From Ostrinia nubilalis (lineage: Eukaryota; Arthropoda; Insecta; Lepidoptera; Crambidae): 64,000 nucleotides of DNA. The notes beneath the pieces are model-generated. The model did no database searches. It was not told the origin of the DNA and saw nothing but the letters and a program-made list of their open reading frames with translations. Position 1 is the first letter of the stretch; every line of letters starts with the position of its first letter. Location: assembly GCF_963855985.1 (NCBI RefSeq), contig NC_087106.1, positions 8,663,001-8,727,000 of the forward strand, written 5' to 3'. The translations under genes and the position numbers were made by a program. This document shows positions 50,653-57,815 of this stretch, piece after piece.

Positions 50653-51413
50653 ATCATCGGTGTGAGTATATTGTCATCAGTTCTTTGAAATCCACCGATC
50701 ACGACAGTCGAGTTAAAAATTCTGTTATGAAATTTCTGAAACAAAAAGAATCACTTAAATTGGAATGCGTCTGTCCTGAAGCATCGAACAAGCCTAAGCG
50801 TCACGGGAAATTATTGCCAAATACTATACGTAGTATCGTGTGCGGTCCATCGAACTGTGGGAAGACCAATTTAGTTATCAGTTTATTGTTACATAAGGAT
50901 GGACCACGTTTTCGTAACCTGTATGTGTACTCTAAGTCTTTATACCAACCTAAGTACGTATTTTTAGAAAAAGTATTGGACAAGGTTGCAGGTACATCTT
51001 ATAACAAGTATAATCATAATAGTGAAATTTTGAGGCCCCACGAAGCATTGCCTGACTCAATTATCATATTTGACGATGTTGCTTGTGAAAATCAAAACAA
51101 TATACGCGATTATTTCGCCATGGGTCGGCATAAAAACATTGATTGTTTTTATATGAATCAAACTTATACTAAAATACCTAAACAACTGGTAAGAGATAAT
51201 GCTAATCTTATTATATTGTTTAAGCAAGATGATGTAAATCTAAGACACGTTTACGATGAACATGTTGGGTCTGACATGTCATGGTCGCAGTTTCGTGAAA
51301 TGTGCTCAACTGTATGGAGTAAACCTTACAGTTATGTGGTCATCAATAAGGATTGTGAACGAAACAAAGGCTGTTATCGAATGAAGTTTGATACATTCAT
51401 AGTAATGGACTAA
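50616..51413 (+). CDS. ATP: Polinton genome-packaging ATPase (FtsK/HerA, A32-like)
   Basis: A 265-aa protein with a Walker A motif GPSNCGKT (residues 77-84) and a hydrophobic Walker B strand ending in acidic residues, SIIIFDD (148-154). A glutamine-containing sensor-like stretch, FYMNQTYTKIP, follows near 180. In Polintons, adintoviruses and virophages this family drives DNA into preformed capsids. Length matches the family. It is the first gene of a plus-strand cluster and keeps an open frame throughout. The start is the first in-frame ATG; an upstream out-of-frame ORF at 50,599 leaves the true N-terminus a little uncertain. Confidence 0.9.
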   Translation: MMNMNLFRTTSFNHRCEYIVISSLKSTDHDSRVKNSVMKFLKQKESLKLECVCPEASNKPKRHGKLLPNTIRSIVCGPSNCGKTNLVISLLLHKDGPRFRNLYVYSKSLYQPKYVFLEKVLDKVAGTSYNKYNHNSEILRPHEALPDSIIIFDDVACENQNNIRDYFAMGRHKNIDCFYMNQTYTKIPKQLVRDNANLIILFKQDDVNLRHVYDEHVGSDMSWSQFREMCSTVWSKPYSYVVINKDCERNKGCYRMKFDTFIVMD

Positions 51414-51419
51414 ACTTTT

Positions 51420-51454
51420 TATAAGTATAGATGTTAAGTTAGCAAACACTCAGT
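51420..51454 (+). promoter_or_regulatory. TATA box plus initiator for the 347-aa gene
   Basis: TATAAG at 51,420-51,425 is followed about 32 bp later by an arthropod initiator TCAGT (51,450-51,454) in the short gap after the ATPase stop. The next ATG is at 51,492. Spacing is what an insect RNA polymerase II core promoter would need. Confidence 0.5.
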
Positions 51455-51491
51455 TTAATTAGAGAAGTCAAACAGAGCAGGAATCTTAATA

Positions 51492-52535
51492 ATGGAACGA
51501 AATTTAAAGGAACAAATAGTAAAATCTGCTGCAGCTGTAAAAAGAAAAGTAGAAATGATTAAAGATGTAAAAAATTCAAATGATATGGCTTTGGACACAA
51601 TATTTAAACCTATCATTAACCCGCTGAAACTATTAACAAACCAAACTGATGAAAAACGTCTTATAAATGAAGGATTGGAGCAAAATTCAGAAGCTAAAAG
51701 AGCTAAATACAGTGAAAGTGAAGCATCAAATACTTCTACTGAAGATTATGAAGATCGTGACAATGATGAAGACGATTTAGATAATATAGATGTTTGCAAA
51801 ACATCTAACAAAACCCTTACTACATCGCCCTCGGTGGATTACGATGTCCATGAAAACTCATTTAAATCTCTTCAATCGTCACCGAGTATCAATAACGAAT
51901 CTTTATCATGGTCGGTGTCATCTGAAGTGATGAGTGATGTACCTTATGGTATTAGAAATGTAAAGGGAAAGCTGATGCTCGGCAATACGCGTGTTCATGA
52001 TGATGATCGCATTTTGAAAATTGGAAACCGTAGCCTAAAAAAAACTCCTGGCTTAAAAGAATTATTGTACAAAAAAACTCCAGATTTAAAAATGATTACA
52101 AATGAGGACTTACAAAATTATAAATTAGTACTTATAGATACCAATGCACACAAACGAAACTGTGATGCATCAAAACCAATAAACAGTAACAAAGGATTTA
52201 AATATATGAACGTGATCAAACCTTTGTTTAAGTTCTCTAGAAGTCACACAAGTAGTGTAGAAAGTCTCCCACGAGGTGAAGGTGTCGATATTTTGAAAGA
52301 AGTTAAGAAGGATACTGATTTGGTTTATTGGGATGATCCAAATGAATTAGTGGAAAGGTTAAAATTACTATTTGGGTCATGGGCAGCTGGTAACACTGGA
52401 GTACAAAATGAAATTTATTCAATAATAGAGGAATTGCATGAAGCTGGTATCATAAAAGATATAAAATATATAAAGCTCCCAACAGGAGGGTTTGGCAGTA
52501 CTATTACACTACAGAAGCCGAGCAGACGGCAATGA
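51492..52535 (+). CDS. Polinton hypothetical protein with DUF8207-like C-terminus
   Basis: A 347-aa protein. Residues 1-~150 are charged and low in complexity, with an acidic Ser/Asp/Glu-rich middle. From ~155 on it matches my memory of a domain found in many insect genomes (DUF8207-like): YGIRNVKGKLMLGN, a 'TPGLKELLYKKTPDL' repeat and 'DLQNYKLVLIDTNAHKR'. The last 80 residues carry VYWDDPNELVERLKLLFGSW followed by AAGNTG and EIYSIIEELHEAG, typical of Polinton-linked proteins of unknown role. It ends in an ATGA overlap with the next gene. Function unknown; a virion or replication accessory role is only inference from context. Confidence 0.75.
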   Translation: MERNLKEQIVKSAAAVKRKVEMIKDVKNSNDMALDTIFKPIINPLKLLTNQTDEKRLINEGLEQNSEAKRAKYSESEASNTSTEDYEDRDNDEDDLDNIDVCKTSNKTLTTSPSVDYDVHENSFKSLQSSPSINNESLSWSVSSEVMSDVPYGIRNVKGKLMLGNTRVHDDDRILKIGNRSLKKTPGLKELLYKKTPDLKMITNEDLQNYKLVLIDTNAHKRNCDASKPINSNKGFKYMNVIKPLFKFSRSHTSSVESLPRGEGVDILKEVKKDTDLVYWDDPNELVERLKLLFGSWAAGNTGVQNEIYSIIEELHEAGIIKDIKYIKLPTGGFGSTITLQKPSRRQ

Positions 52536-52882
52536 ATATAGATAAATTTGGTCATCACATTCATAAGCGTTTACGATTGTCTGAGTTTACTAATATTCTT
52601 ACTGATGACACATTAGTAAGGTCAGATGCAGGCGACTTTGATTTAAAATCATCGAGATTAAAAGGATTACCAACCCCTAGAAAAGATGATGAGGCTGTAA
52701 ATAAAGAGTATGTGGATAAATGTGTTCAAGATTTTAAAAATGAATTGAAAACCATTCAAAGTAATATTAAGAAGTATCTTAATAATTTGGAAAAATTAAC
52801 TACTAATAATTTATCTACATTTTATTACACAAAAGAAGAAATCGATCGGATGATTGCAGCAAAATCTATCAAGAATGAGTAA
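52532..52882 (+). CDS. Fibre-like coiled-coil protein of the viral element
   Basis: A 116-aa protein starting in an ATGA overlap with the previous stop. Residues ~40-65 contain RLKGLPTPRKDDEAVNKEYV, the 'L.GLP.P...DEAVNK.YVD' phrase seen in trimeric phage tail-fibre and baseplate proteins. It is followed by a heptad-like helix (~67-98) and a C-terminal YYTKEEIDRMIA segment. I infer a short trimeric spike or fibre attached to the capsid. Its end overlaps the integrase start by 8 nt. The role is a guess from pattern, without close homology recognised. Confidence 0.65.
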   Translation: MNIDKFGHHIHKRLRLSEFTNILTDDTLVRSDAGDFDLKSSRLKGLPTPRKDDEAVNKEYVDKCVQDFKNELKTIQSNIKKYLNNLEKLTTNNLSTFYYTKEEIDRMIAAKSIKNE

Positions 52883-53807
52883 ACAAGATATAGTCAACGA
52901 GCTACACAAAGCAGCGAGAAGAAATTTCATCCGCCGACATACGATTATTAAAGGGATAGATGATTTATGGCAAGCTGACCTTATGGATTTTCAAAAATAT
53001 TCATCATTTAATAAAGGATATAAATATGTTCTAGTTGTAATTGATGCTTTTTCAAAATACGTATGGGTTAGACCGTTGAAGTCCAAATCCAAACAAAGTG
53101 TTACGAATGCAATGAGAAGTATATTTATCGAATCAACAAGAAAGCCTAAACATTTGCAAACAGATCTGGGTACAGAGTTTTATAACGATTGTTTTAAACA
53201 GTTAACAAAAAGTTATAACATAAATCATTATTCCACATACTCGATTAAAAAGGCGGCAATTGTAGAACGAGTAATAAGAACGATAAAATCTCATCTCTAC
53301 AAAGTATTTAGTTTATGCGGTCGTTATCAATGGTTTAAAAATAATTTAGATGCAGTTGTACAGCAGTACAATAACACTTTTCATCGGGTTACTAAATTCA
53401 AACCAATAAATGTTAATAATTCCAATGAGACTGTCGTTAGATCTAATATTAACAAAAGCCAGATTCCACAAACGCGTAAACGGTCAACTTTTCAAGTTGG
53501 CGACTTTGTTCGTATAAGTAAATTCAAAGGAGATTTTTATAAAGGTTATACACCTAATTGGTCTACCGAAATTTTTCGTATCATAAAAATTAAACAAACA
53601 AATCCTCAAACGTATCAAATTGAAGATAAACACAATCAAATTATTCTTGGTTCTTTTTACGGATATGAATTACAAAAAACGAAACTGCCTGATCTTTATC
53701 TTATCGAGAAAGTTATAAAAAGGAAAGAAAACAAACTTTTTGTTAAATGGTTGGGCTTAAGTGATAAGGAAAACAGTTGGGTTGACAAAAGTGAATGTGT
53801 GGTGTAG
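52875..53807 (+). CDS. INT: Retroviral-type integrase with C-terminal chromodomain
   Basis: 310 aa from the ATG at 52,875, which overlaps the preceding gene. An rve-type DDE core is clear: first Asp in LWQADLMDF, second in LQTDLGTEF, Glu in AAIVERVIRTIK. A basic SH3-like segment (FQVGDFVRISKFKGDFYKGY) follows. The last ~40 residues (LYLIEKVIKRKENKLFVKWL, then NSWVDKSECV) form a chromodomain-like fold that may tether integration to particular histone marks. Polinton integrases insert the linear genome with 6-bp duplications. The HHCC N-terminal finger of retroviral integrases is not evident. All three catalytic acids are present, so it may be active. Confidence 0.92.
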   Translation: MSKQDIVNELHKAARRNFIRRHTIIKGIDDLWQADLMDFQKYSSFNKGYKYVLVVIDAFSKYVWVRPLKSKSKQSVTNAMRSIFIESTRKPKHLQTDLGTEFYNDCFKQLTKSYNINHYSTYSIKKAAIVERVIRTIKSHLYKVFSLCGRYQWFKNNLDAVVQQYNNTFHRVTKFKPINVNNSNETVVRSNINKSQIPQTRKRSTFQVGDFVRISKFKGDFYKGYTPNWSTEIFRIIKIKQTNPQTYQIEDKHNQIILGSFYGYELQKTKLPDLYLIEKVIKRKENKLFVKWLGLSDKENSWVDKSECVV

Positions 53808-53808
53808 G

Positions 53809-53845
53809 TATATAAATAAATCATAAATTCTCCTATAACTCACTT
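53809..53845 (+). promoter_or_regulatory. TATA box before the structural gene cluster
   Basis: TATATAAATA (53,809-53,818) directly follows the integrase stop codon and lies 48 bp before the ATG of the PLA2 gene. This puts a start site at about 53,840 ('taactcacttta'). It is the largest gap in the plus-strand cluster before the capsid genes, so it may start a separate late or structural transcript. Confidence 0.5.
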
Positions 53846-53856
53846 TATGATAATCA

Positions 53857-54585
53857 ATGAAGGGAGGCAGTGGTATAATTAATACATTGATAGATCATTT
53901 ACCGTTTGAGTTACATTTACCTGGTTATCAATTTTGTGGTCCTGGAACTAAACTTCAGAAACGATTACTTCAAGGCGATCGAGGGATCAACAAATTGGAC
54001 GAGGCTTGTATGCACCACGATATTGCTTATTTGAATAAAGACTCTGGTGTTCGACAAAAGGCTGATTTAGAATTGTTAAATATGGCTAAGAAAAGACTAA
54101 AATCAAAAGATGTTGGAAAAGGAGAAAAAATAGCTTCATGGATAGTTAAAAATGCGATGAAAGCTAAAATCAGAGCCGGTGGAGGCATAACATCATTTAA
54201 GAAAGGGATAAAGAAAATAAAATTAAAATTAAAAAAACTGAAATCTAAAGATAATAACTCGGCTATAAAATATGCTTATGCAGCTGCAAAAAAACTTTTC
54301 GGTAGCAAAAAAGGAATACGATTACCTCGATGTATTCCTCTTCCAAAATCTGGAGGACTTTTACCACTTATTCCTATATTTGCGGGGTTATCAGCTTTAG
54401 GTTCTCTTGCGGGAGGTGCAGCTGGTATAGCAAAAGCTGTTAATGATTCTAAAGCCGCACAAAAGAGTCTAATGGAATCAGAAAGGCACAACAGAATGAT
54501 GGAAGCGGTAGCCCTTGGAAAAGGACTGTATATAAAACCTCATAAAAAAGGAGCTGGTTTATATCTCAATCCGTCAAAAAACTAA
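53857..54585 (+). CDS. Phospholipase A2-domain virion protein (parvovirus VP1u-like)
   Basis: 242 aa. The N-terminus carries a secreted-PLA2 type core: a calcium-loop motif YQFCGPG (residues 24-30) and the catalytic helix DEACMHHDIAYLN with the His-Asp pair (54-55), as in parvoviral VP1 unique regions that breach endosomal membranes. A Lys-rich segment (~100-145, 'KKGIKKIKLKLKKLKSK') may bind DNA. A glycine/alanine-rich hydrophobic helix (~168-196) could be membrane-active, and the C-terminus repeats GKGLYIKP / KGAGLYLNP. An MKGG-S at the start resembles an adenain cleavage site. The stop codon is preceded directly by an A AAA AAC heptamer (see next feature). Confidence 0.82.
   Translation: MKGGSGIINTLIDHLPFELHLPGYQFCGPGTKLQKRLLQGDRGINKLDEACMHHDIAYLNKDSGVRQKADLELLNMAKKRLKSKDVGKGEKIASWIVKNAMKAKIRAGGGITSFKKGIKKIKLKLKKLKSKDNNSAIKYAYAAAKKLFGSKKGIRLPRCIPLPKSGGLLPLIPIFAGLSALGSLAGGAAGIAKAVNDSKAAQKSLMESERHNRMMEAVALGKGLYIKPHKKGAGLYLNPSKN
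54576..54582 (+). promoter_or_regulatory. Candidate -1 ribosomal frameshift site (A AAA AAC)
   Basis: In the PLA2 reading frame the last sense codons are TCA AAA AAC before TAA (54,583-54,585), giving the canonical eukaryotic slippery heptamer A AAA AAC. A -1 slip here enters the protease frame at 54,582, which is open back to 54,546 and forward to 54,971 and has no ATG before 54,669. A short potential stem (agcg...cgct, about 54,588-54,612) follows at a usual distance, but I cannot confirm a strong stem or pseudoknot. Confidence 0.6.
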
Positions 54586-54971
54586 TTAAGCGGCTACCTA
54601 GACGTGCGCTCACTAACCTGGATATATTAGAACATGCTAGTGATATTCCATTCTTTCGTGGTGTATTCATGCGAGATACATTACCTGCGAAACCAAATAA
54701 GATAGAATGTGCTATCATGAATTTAGATATTAACAAAAATCCTGGAACACATTGGGTGGCCTTTGTAAAGCAATATGATTACGTTGAATATTATGACAGT
54801 TTTGGTAATTTAAAACCACCGTTGGAATTAGTCAAATATTTTAATAATTTACCTATAAACTATAATTATGTACGATATCAAGCCTTTGGTACAATAAACT
54901 GTGGTCATTTGTGTTTGAAATTTTTAAGGAATTATTGGAAAAAACATTTATATAATGAAATTTATAAATAA
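54582..54971 (+). CDS. PRO: Adenain-like cysteine protease
   Basis: The frame encodes an adenovirus/Polinton maturation protease (C5/C63-type). The triad is visible: His in GTHWVAF, the acidic residue in YYDSFGN, Cys in TINCGHLC, with the oxyanion Gln just before (YQAFG). The first ATG is 54,669 (MRDTLP), but the family's conserved N-terminal part, here LTNLDILEHA and FFRGVF, lies before it in the same open frame. A start at 54,669 would remove it. No in-frame ATG exists upstream, so expression by -1 frameshifting from the PLA2 gene, non-AUG initiation or splicing is implied. It overlaps the next gene by 17 nt. Confidence 0.85.
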   Translation, partial: LIKRLPRRALTNLDILEHASDIPFFRGVFMRDTLPAKPNKIECAIMNLDINKNPGTHWVAFVKQYDYVEYYDSFGNLKPPLELVKYFNNLPINYNYVRYQAFGTINCGHLCLKFLRNYWKKHLYNEIYK

Positions 54972-55659
54972 AAGTATCAGTATAATAATGTCTTTCACTG
55001 TGTCTATAACCGGAACAGGAGCCTCCTTAACAACAAATTATTCACCAACTTTAGAGCTTCGAGAGGACTACGAATGCGGTCTTTTATGTTTTTCAACCTT
55101 CAATTCAATTCCCAACATAGATGAAAGAAACAACAAGTTTTACTATGGTGAAAATGAGATCATCGAAATTCCTGAAGGGTCTTACGAGCTTCAGGATATT
55201 TGTGATTATTTAAAAAATAACATCAAGAACACTACATTAAATCTTACTTGCAATAATAACACATTGAAAACAAATATTTATTGTTCTGAAGACGTTCATT
55301 TTAATAAAAGTGGCTCAATTGGTAAAATATTAGGTTTTGGAATGGAAACAATAAATGCAAATATAAGTACTGAATCAAAGTATCCTGTGAGCATTCTATC
55401 AACAACCATTGTGAGGATCGAATGCGATGTAGTCAGTGGTTCATTTGTGAACGGGAAAGCAAGCCATATAATTTATGAATTCGTGCCTAATGTACCACCT
55501 GGTTATCGAATAATTGAAATACCTAAAAATTTGATTTATTTTCCTGTCAACCAAAGTTCTATAAGTGCTATCAGCATCAGGCTGTTGGACGCTGAAAACA
55601 AAGAGATAAACTTACGAGGTGAAGAAGTACAACTGTATTTACATTTCAGAAAAAAATGA
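54955..55659 (+). CDS. Penton-like minor capsid protein (single jelly roll)
   Basis: 234 aa; ATG at 54,955 overlaps the protease end, and a second in-frame ATG at 54,988 gives a 223-aa version that begins like family members. Recognisable Polinton minor-capsid phrases are FSTFNSIPNIDERNNKFYY near residue 50, the 'EIPEGSYELQDICDYL' segment, and near the end NVPPGYRIIEIPKNLIYFPV and LRGEEVQLYLHFRKK. Beta-rich, without a signal peptide or membrane span. In related elements this protein forms the five-fold vertices. The stop overlaps the next mini-gene as ATGA. The assignment to penton is from memory of family motifs. Confidence 0.8.
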   Translation: MKFINKSISIIMSFTVSITGTGASLTTNYSPTLELREDYECGLLCFSTFNSIPNIDERNNKFYYGENEIIEIPEGSYELQDICDYLKNNIKNTTLNLTCNNNTLKTNIYCSEDVHFNKSGSIGKILGFGMETINANISTESKYPVSILSTTIVRIECDVVSGSFVNGKASHIIYEFVPNVPPGYRIIEIPKNLIYFPVNQSSISAISIRLLDAENKEINLRGEEVQLYLHFRKK

Positions 55660-55802
55660 TTAACTTCAATAAAAATCCTTCTACATTGCTTACTCCAGTC
55701 AGTTCTAAAAGAACATTCCAGAAAGACAGACCGCTTCAGCTAAAAAAAAAGCTAACCAAGACCAATAAAGAATTTCTCAAATTAATTGGTTTAATAAAAT
55801 GA
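55656..55802 (+). CDS. 48-codon mini-gene between penton and major capsid
   Basis: An ATG at 55,656 overlaps the penton stop (ATGA), and its own TGA (55,800-55,802) overlaps the ATG of the major capsid gene (ATGA again). This exact packing at both ends argues for a real gene. The product is 48 aa and very basic in the middle (LQLKKKLTKTNK), ending EFLKLIGLIK. A similar short 'L..N..FL..LG' segment occurs near the capsid genes of other insect Polintons as I remember them. It may be a capsid cement or core peptide; function unknown. Confidence 0.6.
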   Translation: MINFNKNPSTLLTPVSSKRTFQKDRPLQLKKKLTKTNKEFLKLIGLIK

Positions 55803-57007
55803 ATATTTTAAATATATCTCAACAAACATCATATGATAACAGCATTGAAAGTTTCGAGTACCATTCGTACAAACCATACGTAACAAGTTTCAACAAGAAT
55901 GATGAAATACGAATACCGATCAACCAACAAGACTTGTACGTGTTACCTTCACTTAGTAGTCTATATATCGAAGGTAAAGTAGTTGTGTATAACAGCACCA
56001 CCAAAGAAAAAGTATCAAATGTACACTTCGTTAATAATCCAGGCTTATTTCTCTTCCAAGACATAAGATATGAACTTAATGGAGTTGAAATAGATAAAAT
56101 TAAGAATGCTGGTATTACTACAACAATGAAATCTTACCTATCCTTAAATGAAAATGAATCCAAATGTGGTCGAGTTTGGGGCTGGTCAACCGCGGGAACA
56201 AACAATGCTAGTGGTGGAGCATTTTCTGCATCTATACCATTAAATAGGATACTAGGATTTGCAGAGGATTATGAAAAAATTATCATTAACTGTAAACACG
56301 AGTTAGTGTTACTGAGAAGTAATACTAACCTTAATGCGGTCAAGTTAAATGCAGGTGAAGTTGTAGATGACATAATAATCAATAAAATTATTTGGCGCGT
56401 TCCACACATCAAAGTTTCAGACCGTGAGAGGATAAACCTATTGAAACACTTGGAGAAAGATCGAGCTATTCCATTAGTGTTTCGTAATTGGGATCTGTAT
56501 GAATACCCATTACTGCCTAAAACACGTAAACATACTTGGTCAATTAAAACTTCATCGCAAATAGAAAAACCACGATTTGTTGTAATTGCCTTACAAACCA
56601 ATCGCAAACATAACGCTGTGTTGTCAATGGCAGAATTTGATCATTGTCACGTACGAGATGTAAGGGTATTTTTAAATTCAACATATTATCCGTATGAAGG
56701 ACTAAATGTCAGTTTTTCAGAAGAAAAAATTGCTTTATTATATGAACAGTATTCAAGATTTCAGCAGTCGTATCACGGACGCCGGTCAGAGCCGTTGTTG
56801 AGCTTGAAAGAATTCAGAGACGTAGCTCCCTTATTTGTTATCGACTGTTCAAGACAACACGAAACTTTAAAAGGTTCGATCGATGTAAGAGTTGAAATTG
56901 AAACAGACCAAGAGATACCAGATCAGACAGCTGCTTATTGCTTGATTCTAAACGATTGTATATTTGAATACAAACCTTTGAGTAATATCGTTAAGAAAAT
57001 ATCATGA
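55799..57007 (+). CDS. MCP: Major capsid protein (double jelly-roll, Polinton/adintovirus hexon-like)
   Basis: 402 aa with the typical insect Polinton capsid wording: YVTSFNKNDEIRIPINQQDL, then PSLSSLYIEGKV, 'FLFQDIRYELNGVEID' and 'NAGITTTMKSYLSL' in the first jelly roll. The second half carries 'VPHIKVSDRERINLLKHLEK', 'RKHTWSIKTS', 'PRFVVIALQTNR', 'FLNSTYYPYEGLNV' and 'PLFVIDCSRQ'. Trimers of this fold build icosahedral facets. It is somewhat shorter than the ~600-aa capsids of some Polintons but complete, with ATG and stop in overlaps with its neighbours. No frame damage is seen. Confidence 0.85.
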   Translation: MNILNISQQTSYDNSIESFEYHSYKPYVTSFNKNDEIRIPINQQDLYVLPSLSSLYIEGKVVVYNSTTKEKVSNVHFVNNPGLFLFQDIRYELNGVEIDKIKNAGITTTMKSYLSLNENESKCGRVWGWSTAGTNNASGGAFSASIPLNRILGFAEDYEKIIINCKHELVLLRSNTNLNAVKLNAGEVVDDIIINKIIWRVPHIKVSDRERINLLKHLEKDRAIPLVFRNWDLYEYPLLPKTRKHTWSIKTSSQIEKPRFVVIALQTNRKHNAVLSMAEFDHCHVRDVRVFLNSTYYPYEGLNVSFSEEKIALLYEQYSRFQQSYHGRRSEPLLSLKEFRDVAPLFVIDCSRQHETLKGSIDVRVEIETDQEIPDQTAAYCLILNDCIFEYKPLSNIVKKIS

Positions 57008-57492
57008 ATAGCAATATAATCGTAGATCTGCAAGGATTTAAAAATAGCAAAAATGAATTTATAATAAAAGAATTTGCTATAGCTACCCAAGAGCATACTC
57101 ACATATTTTTGATTAAGCCTCCATACCCGTTCTCTTCATTGACTGCTGAAGAGAAAAAGCAAGTTTGCTGGATCGAAAAAAACAGAGGCTATCGATGGAG
57201 TGAAGGATATATTGACTATAGAGAATTTCAAAGACTTATCGTACCTTATTTAAAAGGTAAATATATCTTAGTAAAAGGAGAAGAAAAGATCAAATGGGTG
57301 CATAATTTATGTAATCAAAATGACGTTTTAGACGTAACTTGTTTAGGCGCTCCAAGTTTAAGTACTCTTTACAAACTTTATTGTTTTGATAACCCCACAT
57401 TATTTAACTGTTTTACTCATAAGAAATATTGTGCATTAAAAAATGTGATGTGTATAAAGAAATGGTGTGTTGAAAAAAATGTAGCAGTATAA
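57004..57492 (+). CDS. Conserved Polinton 162-aa protein, possible RNase H-fold/exonuclease-like
   Basis: Starts in an ATGA overlap with the capsid stop. The first strand IIVDLQGFKNSKNEFIIKE, a following HTHIFLIKPPYPF and the WIEKNRGYRWSEGYIDYREF segment recur together in insect Polinton-linked proteins as I remember them. The layout VD-x-QG ... NxxxxLDV resembles the first motifs of DEDD 3'-5' exonucleases, but the full set of acidic residues is not clear. The C-terminus is rich in Cys and His (LYCFDN..., CFTHKKYCALKN), perhaps metal-binding. Last gene of the plus-strand cluster. Function unproven. Confidence 0.65.
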   Translation: MNSNIIVDLQGFKNSKNEFIIKEFAIATQEHTHIFLIKPPYPFSSLTAEEKKQVCWIEKNRGYRWSEGYIDYREFQRLIVPYLKGKYILVKGEEKIKWVHNLCNQNDVLDVTCLGAPSLSTLYKLYCFDNPTLFNCFTHKKYCALKNVMCIKKWCVEKNVAV

Positions 57493-57536
57493 TGTAAACT
57501 ATTGAGTTTAAATTCTTTCTAAATCAAATCAAATCA

Positions 57537-57542
57537 AATAAA
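57537..57542 (+). terminator. Poly(A) signal AATAAA, plus-strand cluster
   Basis: The canonical hexamer is 45 bp after the last plus-strand stop codon (57,490-57,492) and is followed by AT-rich sequence. It could end all co-transcribed plus-strand genes. Confidence 0.55.
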
Positions 57543-57769
57543 TTTATTAAATATTTAAATTTATTAAATATTTCTAATGTACATATAATAATTTTCATTG
57601 TTTAATTCATAAAAATAATGTGTTTTGAAAAATGTATTTTGCATAAAACATAGAGTTCTCTAAATGGATATGAAATGTTTAATAAGGTGTAATGAAATGT
57701 TAATAAACTGATTATTTATTGATAAAAAAGGTTGTTTAATTTAACTGGAATACAAAATATGGAAATCCT

Positions 57770-57815
57770 AAGGCCTTTGTCCAGTAGTGGACGTCATTTG
57801 GTTGAACGAACGATC
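57770..57815 (+). mobile_element. 45-bp RTE LINE 3' stub inside the viral element
   Basis: 'aggcctttgtccagtagtgg' followed by 'acgtcatttggttgaacgaacga' is the extreme 3' end of the same RTE subfamily as at 2,811 and 44,440. It lies between the convergent gene clusters, so it post-dates integration and damages no gene. Confidence 0.7.
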
